A DNA stretch of 64,000 nt from Pseudeuparius sepicola. Taxonomy: Eukaryota; Arthropoda; Insecta; Coleoptera; Anthribidae. The notes beneath the pieces were generated by a model that saw only the letters and a list, made by a program, of their open reading frames with translations, was not told where the DNA came from and made no database searches. Numbering within the stretch: position 1 is the stretch's first letter; the number at the start of each line of letters is the position of its first letter. Both the position numbers and the translations under genes were made by a program. The stretch is taken from assembly GCA_963920635.1 (NCBI GenBank), contig OY987306.1:34973453-35037452 (forward strand), read 5' to 3'. Positions 47,696 to 58,152 of the stretch are shown piece after piece.

Positions 47696-48622
47696 AATTT
47701 TTAAAAATCTAAGAAATAGGTATATAGGTTAGACATCTAATTTCTACAAAATATTAAAGTTAGGTTGAATGAACCTTGGAGTTATTAGTGGGATTGTTTC
47801 AACGGCAGTTCTGAACCGGTTCTGGGCCTTCTATCCACTTGGGTGAAAACAGTTCTGGAAGTAGGTACTTTTCTGCATTTTGATTCGCTAGAACTTGTTC
47901 AGAACTATTGTCGGAACAAGGCTATTCTAAGACGGGCATTGATTTTTTTTTTTTTTGCGATGATTATCAAAACTATCTTCCTGTTGCTAAGTGCTGAAAC
48001 CCAGAATTTACACTATAGAAGAAGAAAAATTAAGTTTGTGCTTTTTGTGGTAATTTACTGTTTTGTTTTGAGTTTGGGTAATTTGCAGTGTTGCCAACTT
48101 AGTGAATTTTCTACTAAATCTGGTGTATTCAACATCAACCTAGAGTCGTTGATTGAGGAAGGGGCCAAAACGTCAATTTTTGGAAGCTCCGACTAACCTT
48201 GGAAGCTCTCTGCCAATGACATAAAAACTGATAAAAATGTGGATCTCATTATGCAACCAACAATATCTGTGGGAAGTTATAGGATGCTCGTAGGCGTTTT
48301 TCCAGTTTTTCATACTACAATAATACATTTAATTAATTTTAAAAAAATTAACATTAATACAAAACACATTTAAAATCTACTATTTATCTTTTGCCGCAAT
48401 TATTTTTTTAAACGAATCTAGGCAAAATTATAAAAACAGTTTTTTTAACTAATTGTTGGTTGCCAATATCACAGGTTGGTACGGTAAGTAAATTTTTTGT
48501 TGGTAGTACTATTTCAGCGCCAACTATATTTGAATATTTGAATTGAAATTTAAAACAAGTGAATGTAAGTTTATAAAAAATAATATTTCAGATAAAATAT
48601 TATTTTCTTCAATCAATTCAAA
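47696..48622. other. Upstream region of the TFIIIC gene
   Basis: Probably contains the TFIIIC90-like promoter near 47700-47800. No other gene recognised; AT-rich. Confidence 0.4.
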
Positions 48623-49012
48623 ATGATTCTATCTGAGTTTATTGTATTATGCCAGAATATGAGTAGTTTGATAAGCTATTTAATAGATATAGGGGTATTC
48701 AAAGAATGTGTTCCGTGTACAAGTTGCGGCCGGCTTGTTTCATTAAATTTTAACTCATTAAATTATCGATGCCAGAGAACTTTGGAAAAGTCAAAAAGAA
48801 AGAATAAGTGCAATTTTCAGATGGCGGCAAGGAAAAATACCTTTTTTGGCCATTTGGCAATAAAAGAAGTTTGTATGTTTGTTTGCTTCTTTCTATTAAG
48901 TAATCATCCCCGAAGCAATATATTAAAAAACGAACTTAAATGGTCAACCCGATCAATTGTCGATTGGAGCAATTTCTGCCGTGAAGTAATTAATAGGTGG
49001 TATAGTACTTAG
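48623..49012 (+). pseudogene. Truncated Merlin/ISXO2-like transposase N-terminus
   Basis: A 129-residue frame from ATG 48623. It has a zinc-ribbon-like start (CVPCTSCGRLVSL, then YRCQ and NKCNFQM), the family pattern AARKNTFFGHLAIKEV, a hydrophobic stretch, and RSIVDWSNFCREV. In ISXO2/IS1016-like transposases (animal Merlin elements) this order precedes the DDE catalytic domain, which is absent here because the frame stops at 49012. No terminal repeats tie it to a complete element. Similar host-retained proteins exist, so a domesticated short protein is possible but unproven. Confidence 0.55.
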
Positions 49013-49183
49013 TAGTAATAAGTAGTGGTAATGGTTTATTAGGATATTTGTCCTGTACATAAATATCCTGTTGAGATTAACTATGACAAAAAAGGTGAAA
49101 AAAAAATGATAAATTACAATATGCTGTGTATATTTCTTTGATATTATTATGTACTATCTTATAGGTGCGTCTAGAATGGTTGT

Positions 49184-49506
49184 GGCGTTTTAAAAAAACA
49201 ATACAACATATATAAATAAACAAATAATGTAGAATAAACCTCGAAGACTCACGAGAGATGTTCGCTACCTCCCTGAGCAGATTTTACGAGTACAACACGT
49301 TAAACAAAACAAGTGGCGCCCGTAATTTTTTTTTGCAGTTTGTTATACTGCTAACCCAGCCCGTCTTCACTGTCTAAAAGCTGGCGGCCGTGTTGTACTC
49401 GTAAAATCTGCTCAGGGAGGTAGCGAACATCTCTCGTGAGTCTTCGAGGTTTATTCTACATTATTTATATTTATTTATATGTTGTAATGTTTAAAAAAAA
49501 AACGAC
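49184..49506. mobile_element. MITE with near-perfect 115-bp arms
   Basis: Arms about 49184-49301 and 49391-49506. GTAGAATAAACCTCGAAGACTC and TACCTCCCTGAGCAGATTTTAC pair exactly with their reverse complements. Loop about 90 bp. Confidence 0.85.
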
Positions 49507-51250
49507 ACATTTTGGCGCCCAACGTCAAAATATTTGGGAAAAGAATTATTGGCTTAATTAAAATGGTTCATAACATCGATAAAATTATTTGTGGCAGTGT
49601 CTAAATAGCTGAAAACAACAAGGTAAAACCGCGTAACTACACTTTTGCGATCGAGTACGTCCCTGTTGCCGACTCTGATGAAACTTTATAGCCTACCGAC
49701 CAATCGCGGATCGTCATTGAACACGTGGTTTTATTTACGCCAGGCGTACGGATTGCTGGATTTTTAGTGTAGTTACGAACCTGTAACCACAAACCTTTTG
49801 GCCAATCTTGAATCTTCATTTTCATAATTCAACAGTTCAAAGCTAAATTTCCGTTTCGAAAAGTGGTCTAAGGGCTGTAGTTGCTATAACGACGATTCGA
49901 TGCTATATACAATATACAATACAAACAAAACAATTCATCAATTTGCGGTTTAATTGTAGAATGAATAAACATGTACAGAACATTTTTATAGAGTCGTGCT
50001 GCGGACTATGTACATAATAAGTTCTCACCATACTTTGTACTTTTTTGCAAAAAAAATAGCAATTTACGAAAAACTCAAGTAGATTTTTATTTATTTCATA
50101 GCATGCTGGACCACGGAAATATTTGACAACAAATACCTACCTTTCTCTTTCAAATAACATGTTAACAATTATTCTTTTGGCGATAACTCCGAAACTAATG
50201 AATATATCCATTTGAACCTTGGGTATTTTTCGTTGTAAATTTAATCTACTTTTCGATTATAACAGAATAAATATGCCATTGCATTTAAAATTTCGGAGAA
50301 AATTTTAATAAAAGGTAAATTTTTCAAATTGCGCCCTCTAGCGGTGACCACGAAATTCGAAATGACCTTACTGGACAATCATTTGATAGAAGAAGGAAAG
50401 CTCTCTTCAACAAGCCCAAATTCGACCATTTCGGTTAAGCGAAACCGGAGTTACAGGCATTTTTTCAAGTCAAGGTTTATCCGCCCGTTTCACCTCTATT
50501 TGAAGAGCTAGAGCAAAAAATTCTTAACAAAAATTGTTCAGAATTTGCCGAAGAGTGCAATAAAAGTATTTTTGATATATCTTTATTAGTAATTTTTTTG
50601 ACAAAACTCTTAAAAATACTTAAAAATAATTTCCAGCGATTTTTCGTGACCACATTACTTAAGAAGATTTTTTTTCCCAAAGCTCCAGGACTATTAATTC
50701 CTGAGATATGGTACCTCTTCACCCTTAATGAAACACCCTGTATAATGGTGCAATTTATCTCTGTGTTGTCACAAAGGCCTTTACAACATCGTCATAAACT
50801 ATAAAGTACTATTTTAAGATAAAATGATGTCTTTCACTGGCAACCCCCCTACGTTCTTTAATATCGGGTGTTAGATTGCGACCTGTTTCCTAATGCAGAA
50901 CAAATGTAAATAATAGGATCTAGAGACTCCGATAACTTTCTCTCATACAGCCAAAAAAAGAACTGCCCAGTCGCCCCGCCCCGACACTGCATACGATCGA
51001 CGGGATGCGTACTTGATGTAACTGAAAATTTATGTTTATCGAATTTTTTTCCCTATCACAAGACGCGTTTTGAGGGTCGTCTATACGTTGAGCGAGAAAA
51101 AATCGCGGACATGTACACGTTAATTGCGAAAAATGCGAGATCCCGAAAAGCCCGGGTCGCGGCCGATCCGCGCGCCGACTCGGGGGGCGGGGCGCGCACA
51201 CCAGTGCGGCCGGGACCAGTGATCCGTACCGCTCGCGGGGCCGGGCGCGC
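49507..51250. other. DNA between the last element and the rDNA unit
   Basis: No gene seen. An element end CACCCTGTATAATG lies near 50735. GC content rises sharply after about 51150, marking the approach to ribosomal spacer. Confidence 0.45.
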
Positions 51251-51251
51251 T

Positions 51252-51262
51252 TATATAGGGGG
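51252..51262 (+). promoter_or_regulatory. Probable RNA polymerase I start motif
   Basis: TATATAGGGGG sits in GC-rich spacer about 550 bp before the 18S remnant. Arthropod rRNA genes often start at a TATATA-N-GGG type motif, and the position fits. Whether it is active in this broken unit is unknown. Confidence 0.5.
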
Positions 51263-51805
51263 AGACCGCTGGCCGGCGAGCCGGGCGGCGGTCTTTCCTC
51301 ACCGGCGCTCCCGACATATTCCGCCCGGCTTTGTGACGATGCACGCGTCGCGCATTTAACGATACGAGTTTCGTATCGAGCGAGCGTGTGCCCGGTCTGC
51401 GGCGGAGTAGCGCCCCGTTCTTCTGGGTAAGGTCGCGACGGCGTATTCTTGTCCTCGCACAAATACATACGAGACACGCGGCGCTCTCTCTGCGAGATGA
51501 GTCGAGTCGGGTGTTGGTGTGTGCGTGCTTGTGGCGGTTTCGTCGTACAATCCCTCTGCCCGGCTTAAAGTTCGGACGTTTTGGCGCGGCGTTCGGTTAG
51601 AACGCGCTTTTTTAGTAGCGTCGGCGACGGCGCGGTGGCTCCGTGTTTGGATTTATTAAATTAAATCTTCTCGCGCACCCCGCGTCGCGTTCGGCACGAA
51701 AGAGAGGCGCGTGAAGAACTTAGTCTCAGCGAGATCGCGAATTTAGCGAGCGTTTTACGCGAGCGGTTCCCATGCGATCAAAAATACACATTTTTAGTAG
51801 TGGTT
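51263..51805 (+). other. External transcribed spacer-like DNA
   Basis: GC-rich, no coding structure, lying between the Pol I-like motif and the first 18S-like bases. The true 5' end of 18S is missing or too changed to see (about 51750-51805). Confidence 0.5.
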
Positions 51806-52076
51806 GGGTGAAACAGCGATTTAATAATCAGTTATGTTTCATTAGAACAATCTACGAACCCACAATTACTTGGACAACTGTGGTAATTCTAGAGCTAATC
51901 CATGCAAACAGAGCTCCGACCTTAACGGAAGGAGTGCTGATCGCACGGTCGCACGGTCTCGCACCGGCGACGCATCTTTCAAATGTCTGCCTTATACACT
52001 GTCGATGGTAGGTTCTGCGCCTACCATGGTTGTAACGGGTAACGGGGAATCAGGGTTCGATTCAAGAGAGGGAGCC
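51806..52076 (+). rRNA. 18S rRNA, defective 5' fragment
   Basis: Recognised from AATCAGTTATG, CCCACAATTACTTGGA, ACTGTGGTAATTCTAGAGCT, CATGCAAACAGAGCTCCGAC, GCGACGCATCTTTCAAATG and GGTTGTAACGGGTAACGGGG. It has substitutions at conserved sites, an internal deletion near 51938 (the segment between GGAATGCT and the GATCGCACGG block, on the order of 60-100 nt, is lost), and it stops at GGGAGCCT near 52076. About 85% of the gene is missing, so it cannot give 18S rRNA. Confidence 0.85.
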
Positions 52077-53435
52077 TAGTAGGCAACGCGAGAAGAGAGA
52101 GGTCCGGCGACGACGATGCGTTTTCCTCGCGGAAACAAACTTCGTCGCGCGCCGGATCGAAGGGAGACGATGACGCTGTGCCGTCTTCGTTTTCCGATGG
52201 TTGTAAAAGATTTTCGCCCGACCGCTCGAGTGGCTCTTGGAGAATTCCGCGCCGCCCGAGACGCGCTACGACGAGAGGCGTCGCCAGAGCGCTTCCGGCA
52301 GAGCTGCGGCGTCTACGACGAAGCCGCGGCCGCGCCGTTCCGACACGCGCGATAACGCGACGCACCGCCTCGTTTGATGCGAAACGCGTGCGACTGCGTA
52401 AACGCGACAGTCTGGAACGAGAGGAACGCGCCGACGACGACGGCTCCTCGCATTTAAAGAGAAACACACTTGCCACGCTACTTCAAGTAGACGTTAGCCC
52501 TTCAGAGGGGCGCGCCGAACGAACGAATATGCGACAACTCTCACCGTTCTAAACGAAGCGAAAAGAGAGAGAAAGATCCTTAACGACTCTCCCGAAAACA
52601 CCGTGTCGCTTTAAATGCAGCGAAGGGTAGGGAGAACGTTCGGAAAACGATTCGAATATCTAAGCCTCGATTTAAGTATCTAAGCCCCGCGTACGTCGGA
52701 GGCTGAAAAGGCAATCGAAGGGATAGGAGAGATGTCTTCGGGCGTATAAGCCTCGTCATAAACGCCGAGGTATAAACGCTCGAAATTCTTCCGATCGCTT
52801 CGGAGATAAGCGCCTCGCGCGCGATAGAGACCAAAGGCAAAGCAATCGACGCGACATGGGAGAAGTCTCCGGGCGTATAAGCCTCGTCGCAAACACGAGG
52901 CACAGGCGCCAGACGAACTTCCTCCGATCGCGTCGAAAATACGCGCACCTCGTGTGCGCGCGTGTGGAATTCGAAGATCGCACAGGTTCGGCGGGTACCT
53001 GGGTCCGACGACGACGACGATGCGTTTTCTTCGCGAAAACAAACTTCGTCGCGCCGGGCCGAAGGGAGGCGACGATGACACTGCGCCGTCGTCGTTTTCC
53101 GATGGTTGTAAAAGATTTTCGCCCAACTGAGCTCGAACGACTCTCGGAGAATTTCGCACAGACGACGAGAAACGTCGTCTGGACGCGCGCGCGTTTCCGG
53201 CAGAGTCGCGACGTCCACGACGCCGTGGCCGCCATTCCGGCTCACGCAATAACATGACGCACCGCCTCGTTCGATACGAAAAGTGTACGATCGCATAAAC
53301 GCGTCAGTCCGGAAAAAGAGAGACGCGCCGCCGACGACGAAGGCTTCTCGCATTTAAAGAGAAACACACTTGCCACCCTACTTCAAGTAGACGTTAGCCC
53401 TTCAGAGGGGCTCGCCGAACGAACGTTTAAACGAT
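52077..53435 (+). other. ITS1-like spacer with an internal duplication
   Basis: Two related segments, 52103-52531 and 53007-53427, share CGACGACGATGCGTTTTC, CCGATGGTTGTAAAAGATTT, GCATTTAAAGAGAAACACAC and CAAGTAGACGTTAGCCCTTC in order, about 900 bp apart and moderately diverged. Open frames on both strands follow from the high GC content and stop scarcity and are not genes. Confidence 0.7.
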
Positions 53436-53584
53436 TACCCTGAACGGTGAATCACTTGACTCGTGAAGAACGCAGCTAATTGCGCGTCAACTTGTGAACT
53501 GCAGGACACATGAACATCGACATTTCGAACGCATATTGCGGTCCTCGGATACTGTTCCAGGACCACTCCTGGCTGAGGGTCGTA
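53436..53584 (+). rRNA. 5.8S rRNA, copy with an 8-nt deletion
   Basis: Matches insect 5.8S: GAACGCAGCTAATTGCGCGT, ACATGAACATCGACATTTCG, TTGCGGTCCTCGGATACTG, TGGCTGAGGGTCGT. At 53465/53466 the usual CTCGTGGGTCGATGAAGAAC is shortened to CTCGTGAAGAAC, losing eight near-universal bases. Other changes are GGTGAATCACTTGACTC for GGTGGATCACTTGGCTC and CCACTCC for CCACGCC. It is almost certainly not functional. Confidence 0.88.
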
Positions 53585-53976
53585 TCGATATCAAAGACTG
53601 CTCGGTCTTCCGCGTCGGCGTTCGCGCGCCGTCTCGGAAGACGCCGGAGCGAGTTGGACGTTTATCGCGGGAGAGAGATCTCTCGCGGCGTCCTAAAACG
53701 CGAAAGCGGCGTAGATTTCGCGCGTCCGACGGGCGAAATACTAGGCGTCGACGGCAACACCGACGTTACGCGCGTACTCGCGTCCGAACGCCACGAATTT
53801 TAGGGTCGGCGGTCGCGACGGCGGGTCGTGTCTCGAAGTTGAGCGCTCCCGCCGCCCTTTCCGTACCTTAATAAAAGTCGGAGGCGCTAGCGAGAGAAAC
53901 GCACGCGGGGATTCGTGCCCGCGTTCGTCGGTGAGCAGTCAGTCCGTCTCCCTCGAAACCTCGCGTTTCGTTTATC
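53585..53976 (+). other. ITS2-like spacer
   Basis: GC-rich spacer of about 390 bp between the 5.8S and 28S remnants, with no independent gene. Confidence 0.6.
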
Positions 53977-54320
53977 GACCTCAGAGCAGGTGAGACTACC
54001 CGCCGAATTTAAGCATATTAATAAGCGGAGGAAAAGAAACTAACTAGGATTCCCCTAGTAGCTGCGAGCGAACAGGGAAGAGCCCAGCACCGAATCCCGC
54101 GGCCGACGCCGGGCGCCGGGAAATGTGGTGTTAGGGAGGGTCGACTCCCGAGATCGTGCGGCGCGTCCAAGTCCATCTTGAACGGGGCCACAGCCCATAG
54201 AGGGTGCCAGGCCCGTAGCGACCGCTGCCGATCGCGGGATGATCTCTTCTTAGAGTCGGGTTGCTTGAGAGCGCAGCCCTAAGCGGGTGGTAAACTCCAT
54301 CTAAGGCTAAATATGACCAC

Positions 54321-54366
<46 letters not shown>

Positions 54367-54593
54367 TTGAAGAGAGAGTTCAAGAGTACGTGAAACCGTT
54401 CAGGAGTAAACCGGAAGTTCGAAAGGGGAAATTCATTAGCGTTTCGATGGTCGGCGCGGGACCGTCGCGTGACTGAGGGCGTTCGCGCGCCCGACGCGCC
54501 TTCGGATCCGTCGAGTCGGCGTCGAACGCGTGCACATTTCCCCGAGTAGGACGTCGCGATCCGTTGGGCGCCGACCTAAGGCCCGCGGTTCGC
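53977..54593 (+). rRNA. 28S rRNA, 5' fragment ending in D2
   Basis: Recognised from GACCTCAG, CCGAATTTAAGCATATTAAT, AAGCGGAGGAAAAGAAACTA, GTACCGTGAGGGAAAGTTGA, AAGAGTACGTGAAACCGTTC and AGGACGTCGCGATCCGTTGG. About 610 bp are kept, well conserved in the core, with changes at the very start (CAGAGCAGGTGAGACTACC for CAGATCAGGCGGGAC...). Similarity stops after GCCGACCTAAGGCCCGCGG near 54588, inside expansion segment D2, where the 299-bp repeat begins. Confidence 0.9.
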
Positions 54594-57500
54594 GCCGCCT
54601 CGCGCCGCTGACTACGAGTTTTCCGCAAGTGCGCGCGCACGGCTCGCCTAAAATCCCCCTCCCAAGAGGTAAAGAAAGAGACGCCGTCGCCCCGCGTCGT
54701 TTACGACAGACGAGCACGACCGCTACCGTGTCGCGTCCTTGACGCGAGACTACGGTGCGCGAGTCGCTAGTTCGTTCGTTCGTGGCGACGGCTGTGGGCG
54801 CGCGCGCGCGGTGTTTCTTTCCGGGATTCGGCGATGCCTGTGCCGCGCGTGTGGAAGGCCGTGTCCAAGCGCACTGGTAGGCAACGCGAGAAGCCGCCTC
54901 GCGCCGCGGACTACGAGTCTTCCGCAAGTGCGCGCGCACGGCTCGCCTAAAATCCCCCTCCCAGGAGGTAAAGAAAGAGACGCCGTCGCCCCGCGTCGTC
55001 TACGACAGACGAGCACGACCGCTACCGTGTCGCGTCCTTGACGCGAGACTACGGTGCGCGAGTCGCTAGTTCGTTCGTTCGTGGCGAAGGCTGTGGGCGC
55101 GCGCGCGCGGTGTTTCTTTCCGGGATACGGCGAAGCCTGTGCCGCGCGCGTGGAAGGCCGTGTCTAAGCGCACGGGTAGGCAATGCGAGAAGCCGCCTCG
55201 CGCCGCGGACTACGAGTCTTCCGCAAGTGCGCGCGCACGGCTCGCCTAAAATCCCCCTCCCAGGAGGTAAAGAAAGAGACGCCGTCGCCCCGCGTCGTCT
55301 ACGACAGACGAGCACGACCGCTACCGTGTCGCGTCCTTGACGCGAGACTACGGTGCGCGAGTCGCTAGTTCGTTCGTTCGTGGCGACGGCTGTGGGCGCG
55401 CGCGCGCGGTGTTTCTTTCCGGGATTCGGCGATGCCTGTGCCGCGCGCGTGGAAGGCCGTGTCTAAGCGCACGGGTAGGCAACGCGAGAAGCCGCCTCGC
55501 GCCGCGGACTACGAGTCTTCCGCAAGAGCGCGCGCACGGCTCGCCTAAAATCCCCCTCCCAGGAGGTCTTAAAGAAAGAGACGCCGTCGCCCCGCGTCGT
55601 TTACGACAGACGAGCACGACCGCTACCGTGTCGCGTCCTTGACGCGAGACTACGGTGCGCGAGTCGCTAGTTCGTTCGTTCGTGGCGACGGCTGTGGGCG
55701 CGCGCGCGCGGTGTTTCTTTCCGGGATTCGGCGATGCCTGCGTCGCGCGCGTGGAAAACCGTGTCTAAGCGCACTGGTGGGCAACGCGAGAAGCCGCCTC
55801 GCGCCGCGGACTACGAGTCTTCCGCAAGAGCGCGCGCACGGCTCGCCTAAAATCCCCCTCCCAGGAGGTAAAGAAAGAGACGCCGTCGCCCCGCGTCGTC
55901 TACGACAGACGAGCACGACCGCTACCGTGTCGCGTCCTTGACGCGAGACTACGGTGCGCGAGTCGCTAGTTCGTTCGTTCGTGGCGACGGCTGTGGGCGC
56001 GCGCGCGCGGTGTTTCTTTCCGGGATACGGCGAAGCCTGTGCCGCGCGCGTGGAAGGCCGTGTCTAAGCGCACGGGTAGGCAACGCGAGAAGCCGCCTCG
56101 CGCCGCGGACTACGAGTCTTCCGCAAGAGCGCGCGCACGGCTCGCCTAAAATCCCCCTCCCAGGAGGTAAAGAAAGAGACGCCGTCGCCCCGCGTCGTCT
56201 ACGACAGACGAGCACGACCGCTACCGTGTCGCGTCCTTGACGCGAGACTACGGTGCGCGAGTCGCTAGTTCGTTCGTTCGTGGCGACGGCTGTGGGCGCG
56301 CGCGCGCGGTGTTTCTTTCCGGGATACGGCGAAGCCTGTGCCGCGCGCGTGGAAGGCCGTGTCTAAGCGCACGGGTAGGCAACGCGAGAAGCCGCCTCGC
56401 GCCGCGGACTACGAGTCTTCCGCAAGAGCGCGCGCACGGCTCGCCTAAAATCCCCCTCCCAGGAGGTAAAGAAAGAGACGCCGTCGCCCCGCGTCGTCTA
56501 CGACAGACGAGCACGACCGCTACCGTGTCGCGTCCTTGACGCGAGACTACGGTGCGCGAGTCGCTAGTTCGTTCGTTCGTGGCGACGGCTGTGGGCGCGC
56601 GCGCGCGGTGTTTCTTTCCGGGATACGGCGAAGCCTGTGCCGCGCGCGTGGAAGGCCGTGTCTAAGCGCACGGGTAGGCAACGCGAGAAGCCGCCTCGCG
56701 CCGCGGACTACGAGTCTTCCGCAAGAGCGCGCGCACGGCTCGCCTAAAATCCCCCTCCCAGGAGGTAAAGAAAGAGACGCCGTTGCCCCGCGTCCTCTAC
56801 GACAGACGAGCACGACCGCTATCGTGTCGCGTCCTTGACGCGAGACTACGGTGCGCGAGTCGCTAGTTCGTTCGTTCGTGGCGACGGCTGTGGGCGCGCG
56901 CGCGCGGTGTTTCTTTCCGGGATACGGCGAAGCCTGTGCCGCGCGCGTGGAAGGCCGTGTCTAAGCGCACGGGTAGGCAACGCGAGAAGCCGCCTCGCGC
57001 CGCGGACTACGAGTCTTCCGCAAGAGCGCGCGCACGGCTCGCCTAAAATCCCCCTCCCAGGAGGTAAAGAAAGAGACGCCGTCGCCCCGCGTCGTCTACG
57101 ACAGACGAGCACGACCGCTACCGTGTCGCGTCCTTGACGCGAGACTACGGTGCGCGAGTCGCTAGTTCGTTCGTTCGTGGCGACGGCTGTGGGCGCGCGC
57201 GCGCGGTGTTTCTTTCCGGGATACGGCGAAGCCTGTGCCGCGCGCGTGGAAGGCCGTGTCTAAGCGCACGGGTAGGCAACGCGAGAAGCCGCCTCGCGCC
57301 GCGGACTACGAGTCTTCCGCAAGAGCGCGCGCACGGCTCGCCTAAAATCCCCCTCCCAGGAGGTAAAGAAAGAGACGCCGTTGCCCCGCGTCCTCTACGA
57401 CAGACGAGCACGACCGCTATCGTGTCGCGTCCTTGACGCGAGACTACGGTGCGCGAGTCGCTAGTTCGTTCGTTCGTGGCGACGGCTGTGGGCGCGCGCG

Positions 57501-57934
57501 CGCGGTGTTTCTTTCCGGGATTCGGCGATGCCTGTGCCGCGCGCGTGGAAGGCCGTGTCTAAGCGCACGGGTAGGCAACGCGAGAAGCCGCCTCGCGCCG
57601 CGGACTACGAGTCTTCCGCAAGAGCGCGCGCACGGCTCGCCTAAAATCCCCCTCCCAGGAGGTCTTAAAGAAAGAGACGCCGTTGCCCCGCGTCCTCTAC
57701 GACAGACGAGCACGACCGCTATCGTGTCGCGTCCTTGACGCGAGACTACGGTGCGCGAGTCGCTAGTTCGTTCGTTCGTGGCGACGGCTGTGGGCGCGCG
57801 CGCGCGGTGTTTCTTTCCGGGATTCGGCGATGTCTGCGTCGCGCGCGTGGAAAACCGTGTCTAAGCGCACTGGTAGGCAACGCGAGAAGCCGCCTCGCGC
57901 CGCGGACTACGTGTCTTCCCCAAGAGCGCGCGCA
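54594..57934. repeat. Subtelomeric 299-bp tandem repeat, about 11 copies
   Basis: Unit starts such as GCCGCCTCGCGCCGCGGACT recur at 54594, 54893 and every 299 bp thereafter. Two units are 302 bp because of a CTT insertion (AGGAGGTCTTAAAG for AGGAGGTAAAG, at about 55566 and 57662). Each unit has a GC alternating tract, the palindrome-like CCCTCCCAGGAGG and a GTTCGTTCGTTCGTGG stretch. Neighbouring units are more than 95% alike by eye. Variant bases repeat with a period of seven units (about 2096 bp). The twelfth copy is cut by the telomere after GCGCGCGCA. Confidence 0.95.
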
Positions 57935-58152
57935 GGTTAGGTCGGGTTGGTTGGGTTAGGTTAGGTCGGGTTGGTTGGTTGGGTTAGGTTAGGTCGGGTT
58001 GGTTGGGTTAGGTTAGGTTAGGTCAGGTTAGGTTAGGTTAGGTTAGGTCAGGTTAGGTTAGGTTAGGTTAGGTTAGGTTAGGTTAGGTTAGGTTAGGTCA
58101 GGTTAGGTTAGGTTAGGTTAGGTTAGGTTAGGTTAGGTTAGGTTAGGTCAGG
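57935..58152 (+). repeat. Proximal telomere with variant repeats
   Basis: Mixed TTAGG with TCGGG (57942, 57966, 57994), TTGG, TTGGG, and TCAGG at 58023, 58048, 58098 and 58148. The TCAGG units are spaced 25, 50 and 50 bp apart. Confidence 0.95.

Noticed and set aside
52116..53353. Long Arg-rich frames on both strands between the 18S and 5.8S remnants
   Set aside because: They lie in ITS1-like spacer; overlapping frames of similar length on opposite strands come from composition.
54739..57959. About 100-codon frames on + and about 88-codon frames on - in each 299-bp unit
   Set aside because: They repeat with the array, begin at TTG or similar non-ATG codons, and are open on both strands at once because the unit is GC-rich. 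No protein family features.
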